DNA from: Lachnospiraceae bacterium
GTDB lineage: Bacteria > Bacillota_A > Clostridia > Lachnospirales > Lachnospiraceae
Length of the DNA stretch: 64,000 nt
Reading direction: 5' to 3'
Assembly: GCA_900764695.1 (NCBI GenBank)
Contig: CAAFOY010000084.1
Location: 1-64,000 of the forward strand
The notes beneath the pieces are model-generated. The model saw only the letters and a program-made list of their open reading frames with translations, was not told the origin of the DNA and ran no database searches. The translations under genes were made by a program, and so were the position numbers. Positions 19,550 to 28,218 of this stretch are shown piece by piece. Each line of letters opens with the position of its first letter. Position 1 is the first letter of the stretch.

Positions 19550-19640
19550 AGTTTTAAATAACTTTACTTGGAGAATTTGACCAACTTTATTATTAAACTT
19601 TAAATAACTTTTATTTCGGAGAATTTAAACAGCTTTATAA
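19550..19640. repeat. Two imperfect ~40-bp tandem copies after the HAD gene
   Basis: TTAAATAACTTT...GGAGAATTT...ACTTTAT appears twice with a 46-bp period. Each copy has an ACTTTAT or GCTTTAT end. It is low-complexity and noncoding. Confidence 0.5.
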
Positions 19641-19677
19641 CTCAGATATGAAATTTTTGTTCACTTTAATTTAAAAC

Positions 19678-19743
19678 AAAAACCACATCTTTACCTATTT
19701 TCTTTTAGTTAACTTTAAAAATAGTATATCTGATGTGGTTTTT
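19678..19743. terminator. Bidirectional terminator between the HAD gene and trpS
   Basis: Arms AAAAACCACATC / GATGTGGTTTTT enclose about 42 bases that fold further. The minus-strand tail is TTTTGTTTT. It lies 14 bases after the trpS stop and can also end the plus-strand HAD transcript. Confidence 0.7.
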
Positions 19744-19756
19744 ATATTTCTAAATC

Positions 19757-20839
19757 TTATTTATATTTTTTAATCTGTTCACTTAAAAATTCAGGATCTT
19801 CAAAATAATCAATCTTCATTGCATGTTTAACTTCGCTTAAAGTCTGTGCTGCTCTTTCCTGTGCAACTTCTGTTCCTTTTTTAAGGATTTCGTATACACC
19901 TTCGATGTCTTTTTCGTATTCTTTTCTACGTGCTCTGATTGGAGAAAGTTCTTCCTGGATAACATTGTTAAGGAACTTCTTAACCTTAACATCCCCAAGC
20001 CCACCTCTCTGATAATGAGCTTTTAATTCATCAAGGTTTGCATATTCAGGAAGATATTCTGCAAAATGTCCTTCATTTGAAAATGCATCCAAATATGTGA
20101 ATACTGTATTTCCTTCAATCTTACCCGGATCTTCGATACGGATATGATCAGGGTCTGTAAACATAGACATTACTTTCTTCTTAACTTCCTTCTCATCTTC
20201 TGAAAGATAGATACAATTTCCAAGAGACTTACTCATCTTAGCCTTTCCATCAATTCCCGGAAGTCTTAAGCATGCCTTATTATCAGGAAGGAGAATCTGT
20301 GGTTCTACAAGTGTCTCCCCGTATACTGAGTTAAACTTGTGAACAATCTCTCTTGTCTGTTCAAGCATAGGCATCTGGTCCTCTCCTACAGGAACTGTTG
20401 TTGCCTTAAATGCTGTAATATCTGAAGCCTGACTGATTGGATATGTGAAAAATCCAGTAGGAATACTTGTTTCGAAATTACGCATCTGAATTTCTGATTT
20501 TACAGTAGGATTTCTCTGCAATCTAGATACTGTAACCAAATTCATATAATAAAATGTTAATTCTGTTAATTCTGTAACTGCTGACTGCACAAATATATTA
20601 GACTTAGCAGGGTCAATTCCTACTGACAAATAATCAAGTGCAACTTCCATGATATTGTCTCTGATTTTTGCAGGATTATCTGCATTATCCGTTAAAGCCT
20701 GTGCATCTGCAATCATGATAAAAATATCATCGAATTCACCTGAGTTCTGTAACTCTACTCGTCTTTTTAATGAACCTACATAATGTCCTACATGAAGTTT
20801 TCCTGTTGGACGGTCACCTGTTAAAATAATTTTTCCCAT
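19757..20839 (-). CDS. trpS: Tryptophanyl-tRNA synthetase
   Basis: TrpS charges tRNA-Trp. The 360 residues open MGKIILTGDRPTGKLHVGHY, the HIGH-type motif in its HVGH form, followed by IADAQAL and, in the second half of the Rossmann fold, KAKMSKSLGN (KMSKS). The GDRPTGKLHVGHYVGSLKRR opening, rather than GxQPTGxxHLGNYxGA, places it in the longer clade of TrpRS found in Clostridia and some Deinococcus and actinobacteria. No T-box leader (no GGTGGTACCGCG-like sequence) is present in the gap upstream. The ribosome site is weak (GATAGGA, about 12 bases away). Confidence 0.95.
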   Translation of the reverse strand: MGKIILTGDRPTGKLHVGHYVGSLKRRVELQNSGEFDDIFIMIADAQALTDNADNPAKIRDNIMEVALDYLSVGIDPAKSNIFVQSAVTELTELTFYYMNLVTVSRLQRNPTVKSEIQMRNFETSIPTGFFTYPISQASDITAFKATTVPVGEDQMPMLEQTREIVHKFNSVYGETLVEPQILLPDNKACLRLPGIDGKAKMSKSLGNCIYLSEDEKEVKKKVMSMFTDPDHIRIEDPGKIEGNTVFTYLDAFSNEGHFAEYLPEYANLDELKAHYQRGGLGDVKVKKFLNNVIQEELSPIRARRKEYEKDIEGVYEILKKGTEVAQERAAQTLSEVKHAMKIDYFEDPEFLSEQIKKYK

Positions 20840-21116
20840 AACTACTATTTCCTATCTTCTATATCATTTTAATTTTATAAATTACTGTTTTTCCTCAAAC
20901 ACTAACATTTTCACATTATACCACAAATACTCTTTATGGGAAAGTTTGTAAAATATATTTTCATTTTGATTGATAAATTAATTTTTATGATTAAAATAAA
21001 GATAATAAAACAAAATGTGTATTATAATAAATTTGTTATCAGGATATCTCCTTAATAACCTGATATGTTATAAAATAATTTTACTCGTGCGATGTAACAA
21101 AGGAGCGTGTTTATAT

Positions 21117-21602
21117 ATGAATAGAAAAAATATTAATGGAAAAACAGTTTCTTTTTCAAGGACTGAGCAGGTACATGTAATAAAGCCATGTGATTTAAAT
21201 GGTGGCGGTCGTTTATTTGGTGGAGCATTACTTTCCATGCTTGATGAAATTGCCGGAATTGTTGCAAAGCGCCATTCCGGTTGCAATAATGTAACAACTG
21301 CTGCAATCGACCATTTAGACTTTAAAGATGGAGCCTATGTAAATGATTTGCTGGTAATTATCGGTTATGTAACATATACCGGAAACACTTCAATGGAAGT
21401 TCGCATAGATACTTATGTTGAAAATAATGAAGGAATGCGTCACCCTATTAACAGAGCTTTCTTTGTAATGGTTGCAATGGGCGCTAATAACAGACCAACA
21501 AAAGTTCCACCGCTTATCATTGAAAATGAATTTCAGCAGGCCGAGTGGGACTGTGCCCTTAAACGAAAAGAAAACCGAATCAAGATGAAGAATGATTTTT
21601 AA
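21117..21602 (+). CDS. Hotdog-fold acyl-CoA thioesterase
   Basis: From ATG 21117 (AAAGGAG ten bases upstream) the protein has 161 residues. It reads as one hotdog domain: VIKPCDLNGGGRLFGGALLSMLDEIAGIVAKRHSG carries the catalytic-type Asn/Asp region and the long central helix, followed by strands ending in MEVRIDTYVENN. This is the BFIT/YciA-like acyl-CoA hydrolase pattern; the usual HxNxxGxxxGG is here CDLNGGGRLFGG. The substrate is unknown. The open frame extends back to 21015 but that part has no ribosome site and overlaps a hairpin (TATCAGG / CCTGATA). It is monocistronic. Confidence 0.8.
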   Translation: MNRKNINGKTVSFSRTEQVHVIKPCDLNGGGRLFGGALLSMLDEIAGIVAKRHSGCNNVTTAAIDHLDFKDGAYVNDLLVIIGYVTYTGNTSMEVRIDTYVENNEGMRHPINRAFFVMVAMGANNRPTKVPPLIIENEFQQAEWDCALKRKENRIKMKNDF

Positions 21603-21751
21603 TTTCATTCACATATGCAATATATTTTTCTCTTTAAATTTATAATTGCATTCAAATAAAATATATTTCACTTAATTAAATTAATTTATTTTTCACTTGA
21701 CAATTTTTTATTTTCTGTTCCATCCCATTATTAAAGGCTCTCTTTTCTCAA

Positions 21752-21767
21752 ACACTATATATTGTGT
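21752..21767 (+). promoter_or_regulatory. NrdR box upstream of nrdD
   Basis: The 16-base palindrome ACACTATATATTGTGT matches the NrdR consensus ACACwATATATwGTGT exactly. NrdR is the ATP/dATP-sensing repressor of ribonucleotide reductase genes. The box lies 30 bases upstream of the -35 element. Most NrdR targets have a second box about 15-16 bases away; none of equal quality was found. Confidence 0.85.
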
Positions 21768-21796
21768 TTTTGTTTTTTAATTTTCGCAATATTTTG

Positions 21797-21825
21797 TAGA
21801 CATTCGTTTAGCTTAGTGCTATAAT
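21797..21825 (+). promoter_or_regulatory. Sigma-A promoter of nrdDG
   Basis: TAGACA and TATAAT are separated by 17 bases. The leader of about 165 bases that follows contains a stem GTTAAAC / GTTTAAC (about 21845-21877) and a second inverted repeat AAACACAAT-N7-ATTGTGTTT at 21898-21922. Confidence 0.75.
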
Positions 21826-21897
21826 CTAATGCATGCGAAAGAGTTAAACACCTTACTTGATTATCATAGTTTAACACATCGCTTTTTTATTGCCTAA

Positions 21898-21922
21898 AAA
21901 CACAATGTATTTAATTGTGTTT
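21898..21922 (+). promoter_or_regulatory. Inverted repeat with NrdR-like half sites in the nrdD leader
   Basis: Perfect 9-bp arms AAACACAAT and ATTGTGTTT separated by 7 bases. The arms equal NrdR half sites but the spacing is 5 bases too long for one box, so it could be a decoy, a hairpin in the leader or a different operator. Confidence 0.45.
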
Positions 21923-21997
21923 AATATAGAACAGCATTATTATCGTATTTTTAATGCTGTATACATGATATATGAAAAGAAAGAAGGAACGAAAAAA

Positions 21998-24127
21998 ATG
22001 ATAAGTGTTATTAAACGTGACGGTCATAGAGCTACTTATGATCGTAACAAAATTGTATCAGCTATTCAGAAGGCGAACACAGAAGTCGACCAGGAAGAAA
22101 GAATTAGTGAGGAACAGATTTATAATATATTAGCTTCTATTGAAAACCGTGGTTTTGATGAGATGGCAGTTGAAGATATTCAGGATATTATTGAACAGAA
22201 GCTTATGGCAGAGAAGAAATTTGTTCTTGCAAAAACATACATCATTTATCGTTATACAAGAGAACTTGTTAGAAAAGCCAATACTACTGATGATTCTATT
22301 CTTGCATTAATTGGTAATACTAATAAGGATGTTATGGAAGAGAATTCAAATAAGAACGCTGTAGTTGCATCAACTCAGCGTGACTTAATTGCCGGTGAAG
22401 TTTCAAGGGATTTAACAAGAAGAGTTTTACTTCCTGAAAAGATTTCTAAAGCTCACGATGAAGGAATTCTTCATTTCCATGATTCAGACTATTATTTGCA
22501 ACCTATTTTTAACTGCTGCTTAATCAATATAGGAGATATGCTTGATAACGGAACTGTTATCAACGGAAAATTAATTGAAAGTCCTAAGAGTTTTCAGGTT
22601 GCATGTACTGTAATGACTCAGATTATTGCAAGCGTTGCAAGCAGTCAGTACGGTGGACAGTCTGTAGACATTAAGCATTTAGGAAAATATCTCCGTAAAA
22701 GCCGTGAAAAATATACAAGAAATTATCTTTCAAAATATGGAGATAAGGTTGACCCTGAGACATTAGAATCATTTGTAAATGACAGACTTTATGATGAATT
22801 AAAGTCAGGTGTTCAGACAATCCAGTATCAGATTAATACTTTAATGACAACTAACGGTCAGTCACCATTTGTTACTCTTTTCTTAAACATCGATGAAAAT
22901 GATGAATATGTAGATGAAGTAGCAATGATTGTTGAAGAGATTTTAAGACAGCGTTATGAGGGAATTAAAAATGAACAGGGTGTTTACGTTACTCCTGCTT
23001 TCCCTAAACTTATATATGTTTTAGATGAACATAACTGCTTAAAGGGTGGCAAATACGACTACATTACTAAGATGGCTGTTAAATGTTCTTCTAAGAGAAT
23101 GTATCCTGACTATATTTCAGCTAAGAAAATGCGTGAAAATTACGAAGGACAGGTATTCTCATGTATGGGTTGCCGTTCTTTCCTTTCTCCTTGGAAAGAT
23201 GAAAATGGTAATTACAAATGGGAAGGTCGTTTCAATCAGGGTGTTGTAAGTATTAACCTTCCACAGATTGGTATTATTTCAGGACAGGATGAAGAAAAAT
23301 TCTGGCCACTTCTTGAAGAGAGATTATCTCTTTGCTTTGAAGCACTTATGTGCAGACATCACGCATTAGAAGGTACACTTTCTAACGTCAGCCCAATTCA
23401 TTGGCAGTATGGTGCTATTGCAAGACTTGGTAAAAATGAACCTATTGATAAATTATTACACGATGGTTATTCAACTATTTCTCTTGGTTACATTGGTTTA
23501 TATGAAGTAACTAAATTAGTTAAAGGAGTTAGCCATACAGACCCTAAGGGACTTGATTTTGCATTGCGTGTTATGAAACGTTTAAGAGCTGCTTGTGATT
23601 CATGGAAAGAAAACACAGGTATTGCATTTGGTTTATACGGAACACCTGCTGAATCATTATGTTATAGATTTGCAAGAATTGATAAAGAAAAATTTGGCGA
23701 TATCAAGGATGTTACAGATAAGGGTTATTATACTAATTCTTACCATGTTGATGTTCGTGAAAAGATTGATGCTTTCAGCAAATTTACTTTTGAAAGTCAG
23801 TTCCAGTCTATTTCTTCAGGTGGTGCTATTTCATATGTTGAAATACCTAACATGCGTAACAACCTTGAAGCTCTTGAAGAATTAGTTAAATTTATATACG
23901 ATAACATACAGTACGCTGAATTTAACACTAAATCAGATTATTGTCATGTATGCGGATATGACGGAGAAATTATTATCAATGATGATGGCGAATGGGAATG
24001 CCCACAGTGTCACAACAAAGATCATTCTAAGATGAATGTAACAAGAAGAACTTGCGGTTATTTAGGTGAGAACTTCTGGAATGTTGGTAAGACAAAAGAA
24101 ATTAAAGCACGAGTTTTACATTTATAG
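21998..24127 (+). CDS. nrdD: Anaerobic ribonucleoside-triphosphate reductase (class III)
   Basis: NrdD makes dNTPs from NTPs by glycyl-radical chemistry without oxygen. With ATG at 21998 (after AGAAGGAACG) it has 709 residues. An ATP-cone opens the protein (MISVIKRDGHRATYDRNKIVSAIQKAN), the allosteric module that sets overall activity. The catalytic barrel follows, and the C-terminal zinc site is CHVCGYDG ... CPQCHNKD. The glycyl-radical loop RRTCGYLGENFWN lies about 20 residues before the end. A longer frame back to 21890 would start in the leader and has no ribosome site. Its activase nrdG follows 86 bases later, behind a hairpin. Confidence 0.96.
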   Translation: MISVIKRDGHRATYDRNKIVSAIQKANTEVDQEERISEEQIYNILASIENRGFDEMAVEDIQDIIEQKLMAEKKFVLAKTYIIYRYTRELVRKANTTDDSILALIGNTNKDVMEENSNKNAVVASTQRDLIAGEVSRDLTRRVLLPEKISKAHDEGILHFHDSDYYLQPIFNCCLINIGDMLDNGTVINGKLIESPKSFQVACTVMTQIIASVASSQYGGQSVDIKHLGKYLRKSREKYTRNYLSKYGDKVDPETLESFVNDRLYDELKSGVQTIQYQINTLMTTNGQSPFVTLFLNIDENDEYVDEVAMIVEEILRQRYEGIKNEQGVYVTPAFPKLIYVLDEHNCLKGGKYDYITKMAVKCSSKRMYPDYISAKKMRENYEGQVFSCMGCRSFLSPWKDENGNYKWEGRFNQGVVSINLPQIGIISGQDEEKFWPLLEERLSLCFEALMCRHHALEGTLSNVSPIHWQYGAIARLGKNEPIDKLLHDGYSTISLGYIGLYEVTKLVKGVSHTDPKGLDFALRVMKRLRAACDSWKENTGIAFGLYGTPAESLCYRFARIDKEKFGDIKDVTDKGYYTNSYHVDVREKIDAFSKFTFESQFQSISSGGAISYVEIPNMRNNLEALEELVKFIYDNIQYAEFNTKSDYCHVCGYDGEIIINDDGEWECPQCHNKDHSKMNVTRRTCGYLGENFWNVGKTKEIKARVLHL

Positions 24128-24145
24128 TAACATATATTTCCTACA

Positions 24146-24175
24146 GGGCCTTTGCAATTAATTTGGCGAAGGCCC
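24146..24175 (+). terminator. Hairpin between nrdD and nrdG (attenuator-like)
   Basis: Stem GGGCCTTTGC / GCGAAGGCCC pairs over ten positions with one G-U, followed by ATTTTAATG. It probably lowers read-through, so that the activase is made in smaller amounts than the reductase (inference). Confidence 0.6.
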
Positions 24176-24213
24176 ATTTTAATGTATTATTTCAATAAAT
24201 TTGGAGGTTGCTT

Positions 24214-24756
24214 ATGAATTACGCAGATATTAAGCGTTATGATGTTGCTAACGGTCCCGGAGTAAGAGTTTCCGTGTTTGTTAGTGGCTGTACTCACAGA
24301 TGTCCCGGTTGTTTTAACGAAGAAGCTTGGGACTTTAACTTTGGAAAACCTTTTACACAGGAAACAATTGATTATATAATAGATTTGCTTAAACCTGATT
24401 TCTACAAAGGTATTACGTTTCTTGGTGGTGAACCTTTAGAACACGTAAATCAGCAGGGGCTTCTTCCTCTTGCGAGAAAGATTCGTGAAGTATATCCTGA
24501 AAAATCAATTTGGTGTTTTACAGGATATGATTTTGAAAAAGATGTACTCGGTCGAATGATTAATGAATGGCCTGAAACTAAAGAACTTCTTTCTTACATA
24601 GATGTTTTAGTTGATGGTGAATTTATCGAAGCTCAAAAAGACTTATCTTTAGTATTTAAAGGTTCAGCTAATCAAAGACATATATTAGTTCAGGAATCAA
24701 TGAAATCCGGCTCTCTTGTATTATGGGAAAAACCGGAATATATTACTAACTTTTAA
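24214..24756 (+). CDS. nrdG: Anaerobic ribonucleotide reductase activating protein (radical SAM)
   Basis: NrdG generates the glycyl radical on NrdD. The radical-SAM motif is CTHRCPGC near residue 24, after the family opening MNYADIKRYDVANGPGVRVS. Downstream LGGEPLEH matches the GGEP SAM-binding motif, and LSYIDVLVDGEF precedes the typical FKGSANQR segment. The 180-residue length is right for the family. GGAGG sits six bases before ATG 24214; a TTG two codons earlier is too close to that site to be used. Confidence 0.95.
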   Translation: MNYADIKRYDVANGPGVRVSVFVSGCTHRCPGCFNEEAWDFNFGKPFTQETIDYIIDLLKPDFYKGITFLGGEPLEHVNQQGLLPLARKIREVYPEKSIWCFTGYDFEKDVLGRMINEWPETKELLSYIDVLVDGEFIEAQKDLSLVFKGSANQRHILVQESMKSGSLVLWEKPEYITNF

Positions 24757-24780
24757 TATTCATTATGAAAGGATTTAACT

Positions 24781-25224
24781 ATGACAGCAAATATTAATAT
24801 TAAGAAACTTAAAGATTCAGCAGTCATTCCAACATACGGCTCTGAATGGGCTGCCGGAGCTGATTTGTATGCATGCCTTGATACACCGGCAACAATTCTT
24901 CCAGGAAATACTGTTTTCATTCCAACAGGTATCGCTCTTGAAATTCCTGTAGGTTATGCAGGACTTATTTATGCCCGCAGTGGTCTTTCCTGCAAACAAG
25001 GTTTGGCTCCTGCAAACAAAGTAGGTGTTATTGACGCTGACTATCGTGGTGAAATTATTGTTGCTCTTCATAATCATGGTGATTCTGCAAAAACTGTAGA
25101 ACCCGGCGATAGAATTGCTCAAATGGTCATCACTCCATTTTTAACAGCTAACTTTATCGAAACAGATGAATTAAATGATACTGTTCGTGGTGAAGGTGGT
25201 TTTGGTTCCAGCGGAAAAAACTAA
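24781..25224 (+). CDS. dut: dUTP diphosphatase (dUTPase)
   Basis: Dut hydrolyses dUTP to dUMP and pyrophosphate, keeping uracil out of DNA and giving the thymidylate precursor. The 147 residues show the five trimeric-dUTPase motifs: AAGADLYACL (1), ARSGLSCKQGL (2), NKVGVIDADYRGEI with the catalytic Asp (3), GDRIAQMVITP (4) and the C-terminal GEGGFGSSGKN arm (5). GAAAGGA precedes the ATG. It follows nrdG by 24 bases, making a dNTP-supply operon nrdD-nrdG-dut that NrdR may control together. Confidence 0.96.
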   Translation: MTANINIKKLKDSAVIPTYGSEWAAGADLYACLDTPATILPGNTVFIPTGIALEIPVGYAGLIYARSGLSCKQGLAPANKVGVIDADYRGEIIVALHNHGDSAKTVEPGDRIAQMVITPFLTANFIETDELNDTVRGEGGFGSSGKN

Positions 25225-25245
25225 ATAAAATAACGCTAAGTTATA

Positions 25246-25283
25246 TGGCATCTTCAATTTTTATACAAAAATCGAAGATGCCA
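25246..25283. terminator. Bidirectional terminator between dut and spoIIP
   Basis: Arms TGGCATCTTC / GAAGATGCCA with a roughly 18-base AT-rich loop. The right side continues ATTCTTTATTC, and it lies between two converging genes. Confidence 0.8.
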
Positions 25284-25287
25284 TTCT

Positions 25288-26565
25288 TTATTCTCCCCGC
25301 ATTACTTTATCTATCAGTACAGCAAGAGGTTCTGCTGCATTTACGGCCTCCTGATATGTATTTGTCTGAGCGCCAATTTCAATAAGCATACACTGTCTGC
25401 ACACTCCAAGGTTATATTCATATGCATTAATGTAATTTCGTCGTGTAAAATCAGGATAATAAGCTTCCGCAGCTAATTTCATCTGGAGCGTAAGTGCTAG
25501 ATTTTCAAATAAATAATCATTATGCAAATAGCTTATATCTCCACTTTCCTTAAATCTTGACATTCCATTTAAAAACATTATTTTAGCTGTTGGTTTTCCA
25601 TTTATTTCTGTCACAAGATGGGTATTGTCATTTACGCCATCCCTATGTATATCCAACACCAAAGATATTGAAGGATTGTCTTTTAATATCTTTTTTACAC
25701 CTTTTTCAGACTGGGTATAGGCTTCATTTCTATCAAGTACGCCATTTACAATATCATATGTTGTTTTATCGTGGATTACATTGTATCCAAATTGTTTTGA
25801 TAATACTTTTTCCAATCTGTTTCCCACACCTATGATGGTTGTATTTTTATCCTCTGAATTACTATTTGAAAATGTCTCCATGGAATGTGTATGATAAATT
25901 AATATCTGAGGCTTTTTATTATTTCCTTTTATTTTAAATTTTTCGCTTAACGCCTTATCAAGTGGCATATCACTTTCTCTTATTGTAGTAGCTGCTGTAA
26001 CAGTGTAAAATCTTTCAATGACTTTTTTAAACGAGCCTAAATTATCCTTTGTATATTTTGTGCCTGTCATTTTAGGTATTGGAACTAATTCTTTCTTCGC
26101 TTCTTCTACTTTTGTCTGTGGTTGTGTAGTTGTCTCTTCCACGGTTTCTAGTTGCGTCGTTTCCGGTCGTTCAGTTGCATTAACTTTATCATAAATTAAC
26201 TGCACAACCTGTTTATATCCCGGGTCATTTGTATCATAAGAATATTCACTTCCATTTATATACTCTGTTACTACCGATTCTAAAATTTGTTTCTTCATTT
26301 CTTCTGACAAATCACCATGATTCTCCATATATATCATATACTGCGTTAATATGCTTGTATTTTCAATAATTTCTCCCACAAGAAAATTGGCTGTCTGCAC
26401 GGCAGCCTCATTAATATTTCCTTTTGCTTTGTCTTTAACAATTGTATTAATGCATTTACTTGCTATATATATACTCAATACTATAATCAGTACTGACACA
26501 ATTACCTGAAATGTCTTTTCTTTTACATTTAATCGCCATCCGTTTACATGTATTCCCTGCTGCAC
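25288..26565 (-). CDS. spoIIP: Stage II sporulation protein P (SpoIIP)
   Basis: SpoIIP is the peptidoglycan amidase/endopeptidase that, with SpoIID and SpoIIM, drives engulfment. The 425 residues have a short cytoplasmic start, one membrane helix (about 17-40, VIVSVLIIVLSIYIASKCI), a Thr/Glu-rich linker (about 135-160), and the SpoIIP domain with LIYHTHSMETF and LVLDIHRDGVNDN, which hold zinc-binding histidines. Start is GTG at 26565 with GAGGTGAT six bases upstream. It follows gpr, as in Bacillus, and marks the organism as belonging to a spore-forming lineage. Confidence 0.93.
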   Translation of the reverse strand: MQQGIHVNGWRLNVKEKTFQVIVSVLIIVLSIYIASKCINTIVKDKAKGNINEAAVQTANFLVGEIIENTSILTQYMIYMENHGDLSEEMKKQILESVVTEYINGSEYSYDTNDPGYKQVVQLIYDKVNATERPETTQLETVEETTTQPQTKVEEAKKELVPIPKMTGTKYTKDNLGSFKKVIERFYTVTAATTIRESDMPLDKALSEKFKIKGNNKKPQILIYHTHSMETFSNSNSEDKNTTIIGVGNRLEKVLSKQFGYNVIHDKTTYDIVNGVLDRNEAYTQSEKGVKKILKDNPSISLVLDIHRDGVNDNTHLVTEINGKPTAKIMFLNGMSRFKESGDISYLHNDYLFENLALTLQMKLAAEAYYPDFTRRNYINAYEYNLGVCRQCMLIEIGAQTNTYQEAVNAAEPLAVLIDKVMRGE

Positions 26566-26645
26566 GCTATCACCTCAACATTTTGCATTGATTAGCAGTA
26601 TAATGGTAAAAACCTTTATCCACACAATCATTATATGCAGCATGT

Positions 26646-27575
26646 TTATAATCTATTTATTGAATTTGCAATTATGGTACTTAGATTGTCTACAATTTCA
26701 TCGACGTCTTTCGGCGTAACAAACATCTGTCCTATATCCTCTGTCATAATTTCTGCAAATAACTGATATTTTTCTTCAACAGTAAAATCCTCAAACACTT
26801 TTTGAAGACAGTTATTTTCCATATTCTGCGACAATAGATATATCAACTTATCCATCGTATCATTAACAATCGTAACACTATGCACAACCATAGGAACACC
26901 TATTGCTATTACTGTGCATCCAAGATTTTCCCTATTTAACCCCTCTCTATTATTTCCTATTCCTGAACCCGGTATAATTCCTGTGTCAGTAAGCTGAATT
27001 GTAGTTGTAACACGTGAAATATTTCGTGCCGCAAGTGAATCAATCGCTATTATCAAATCAGGCTTCATTTCATCTACTATACCCTTTACTATTGAGAATG
27101 TTTCCATTCCTGTCTGTGCAAGGACTCCCGGTGAAATACAATATATGTTTTTTCTTATTTGAACTAATGAGGCAGTTCTTGGTCCTATTGCATCAGGTGT
27201 AGCCTGAGCATTTCCTAATCCTACTATTAAAATAGCTTCAGGTCTTTTGTCTTTTCCGATATTTGCGTTAATTAAATGTCCTATATTTTTCAATAATTCG
27301 TCTGAAATTTTTTTCTGGTTATATTTATCATCTTCTTTGGCATACTTTGTTTCTATAGTAATATAATGCCCTTTTGGCTTTCCCATGACTTTAGCACCTT
27401 TTTCAGTTTTAATATTTACGAGAGTTGTTGTCATTTTAAGTTCATCATTATACTTTTTCTTTAACTCAACTCCATCTATCTCAACATTATCTTTAAATTT
27501 TTCACGTTCTTCTAAAGCTAAATCTGTATATATATCCACTCTATCTTCTCTATTTTTAAATCCTTTAAACTTCAT
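26646..27575 (-). CDS. gpr: Germination protease GPR
   Basis: GPR is the aspartic-like endopeptidase that degrades small acid-soluble spore proteins at germination. From ATG 27575 (AAGGTG upstream) the protein has 309 residues. An N-terminal propeptide segment (REDRVDIYTDLALEERE) resembles the region removed on activation. The core carries GLGNAQATPDAIGPRTA and IIAIDSLAARNISRV plus TIQLTDTGIIPGSGIGN, all family signatures. A GTG five codons upstream (27590) overlaps the ribosome site and is rejected. The rpsT-gpr-spoIIP neighbourhood is conserved in sporulating Firmicutes. Confidence 0.95.
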   Translation of the reverse strand: MKFKGFKNREDRVDIYTDLALEEREKFKDNVEIDGVELKKKYNDELKMTTTLVNIKTEKGAKVMGKPKGHYITIETKYAKEDDKYNQKKISDELLKNIGHLINANIGKDKRPEAILIVGLGNAQATPDAIGPRTASLVQIRKNIYCISPGVLAQTGMETFSIVKGIVDEMKPDLIIAIDSLAARNISRVTTTIQLTDTGIIPGSGIGNNREGLNRENLGCTVIAIGVPMVVHSVTIVNDTMDKLIYLLSQNMENNCLQKVFEDFTVEEKYQLFAEIMTEDIGQMFVTPKDVDEIVDNLSTIIANSINRL

Positions 27576-27641
27576 ATTATTCACCTTCACATTTTTTATT
27601 TATTTTGTGCAAATAATTGTAATTTATTATTCAAAAATATA

Positions 27642-27670
27642 TTGACATTACATGCTCAATATCATAGAAT
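27642..27670 (+). promoter_or_regulatory. Sigma-A promoter of rpsT
   Basis: TTGACA and TAGAAT with 17-base spacing. The leader of about 110 bases contains a stem TTAATTCC / GGAATTAA (27729-27758) ending 17 bases before the ribosome site. It may be a feedback site for S20 (inference). Confidence 0.75.
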
Positions 27671-27788
27671 ACTAGTTGATGTCTGTGTCATACGTCCGCA
27701 AATCCAATGGCACAGATGGTGAAACTATTTAATTCCTAATCTCTCTCAAGGGAATTAAGAAACTTATTATTTCACGGAGGTGGACACG

Positions 27789-28052
27789 ATGGCTAACATT
27801 AAGTCAGCAAAGAAAAGAATTCTTGTTAATCAGACAAGATATGAAAGAAACAAATCAGTTAAATCTGCAATCAAGACAGCTACTAAGAAAGTAGAAGCTG
27901 CTGTAGCTAACAAAGACAAAGAAACAGCTCAGGCAGAATTAATTAAGGCAATCAAGCTTATTGAAACAGCTGGTTCAAAGGGAGTATTCCACAAGAACAA
28001 CGTTGCTAGAAAAGTTTCAAGATTAACAAAAGCAGTTAACTCAATTGCTTAA
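27789..28052 (+). CDS. rpsT: 30S ribosomal protein S20
   Basis: The 87-residue protein begins MANIKSAKKRILVNQTRYER and ends VARKVSRLTKAVNSIA, typical of S20, which binds the 5' domain of 16S rRNA. The ATG at 27789 follows CACGGAGGTGG; a codon-3 upstream ATG (27780) lies on that site. Codon use is that of a highly expressed gene (many AAG, GCT and GTT codons). It faces away from gpr and is followed by two hairpins. Confidence 0.97.
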   Translation: MANIKSAKKRILVNQTRYERNKSVKSAIKTATKKVEAAVANKDKETAQAELIKAIKLIETAGSKGVFHKNNVARKVSRLTKAVNSIA

Positions 28053-28064
28053 TTATTAATAAAA

Positions 28065-28107
28065 AGAAGCTGTGGCTCTATTTATTAGAGTTACAGCTTC
28101 TTTTTTA
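28065..28107 (+). terminator. rpsT terminator
   Basis: Arms AGAAGCTGTGGCTCT / AGAGTTACAGCTTCT pair with one mismatch and are followed by TTTTTT. A strong stop just after S20. Confidence 0.9.
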
Positions 28108-28139
28108 ATTCATACTTTTTTTACTTTCTTATACAACAA

Positions 28140-28163
28140 AGCTGCCTCTTTAATGAGACAGCT
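28140..28163 (-). terminator. Hairpin after the large secreted enzyme gene
   Basis: Stem AGCTG-CTC / GAG-CAGCT with loop TTTAAT and one bulged base on each side. It lies 55 bases beyond the stop of the 28219 gene. The T-tract on the minus strand is weak (TTTGTTG). Confidence 0.5.
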
Positions 28164-28218
28164 CTGTATTTATTAATATTTTTTAATTAACTATTATCAG
28201 GTTTTGTAATTATTAGTT

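Noticed and set aside
20840..21014. Possible T-box leader before trpS
   Set aside because: No GGTGGTACCGCG-like T-box sequence or terminator pair is present, and the gap is too short.
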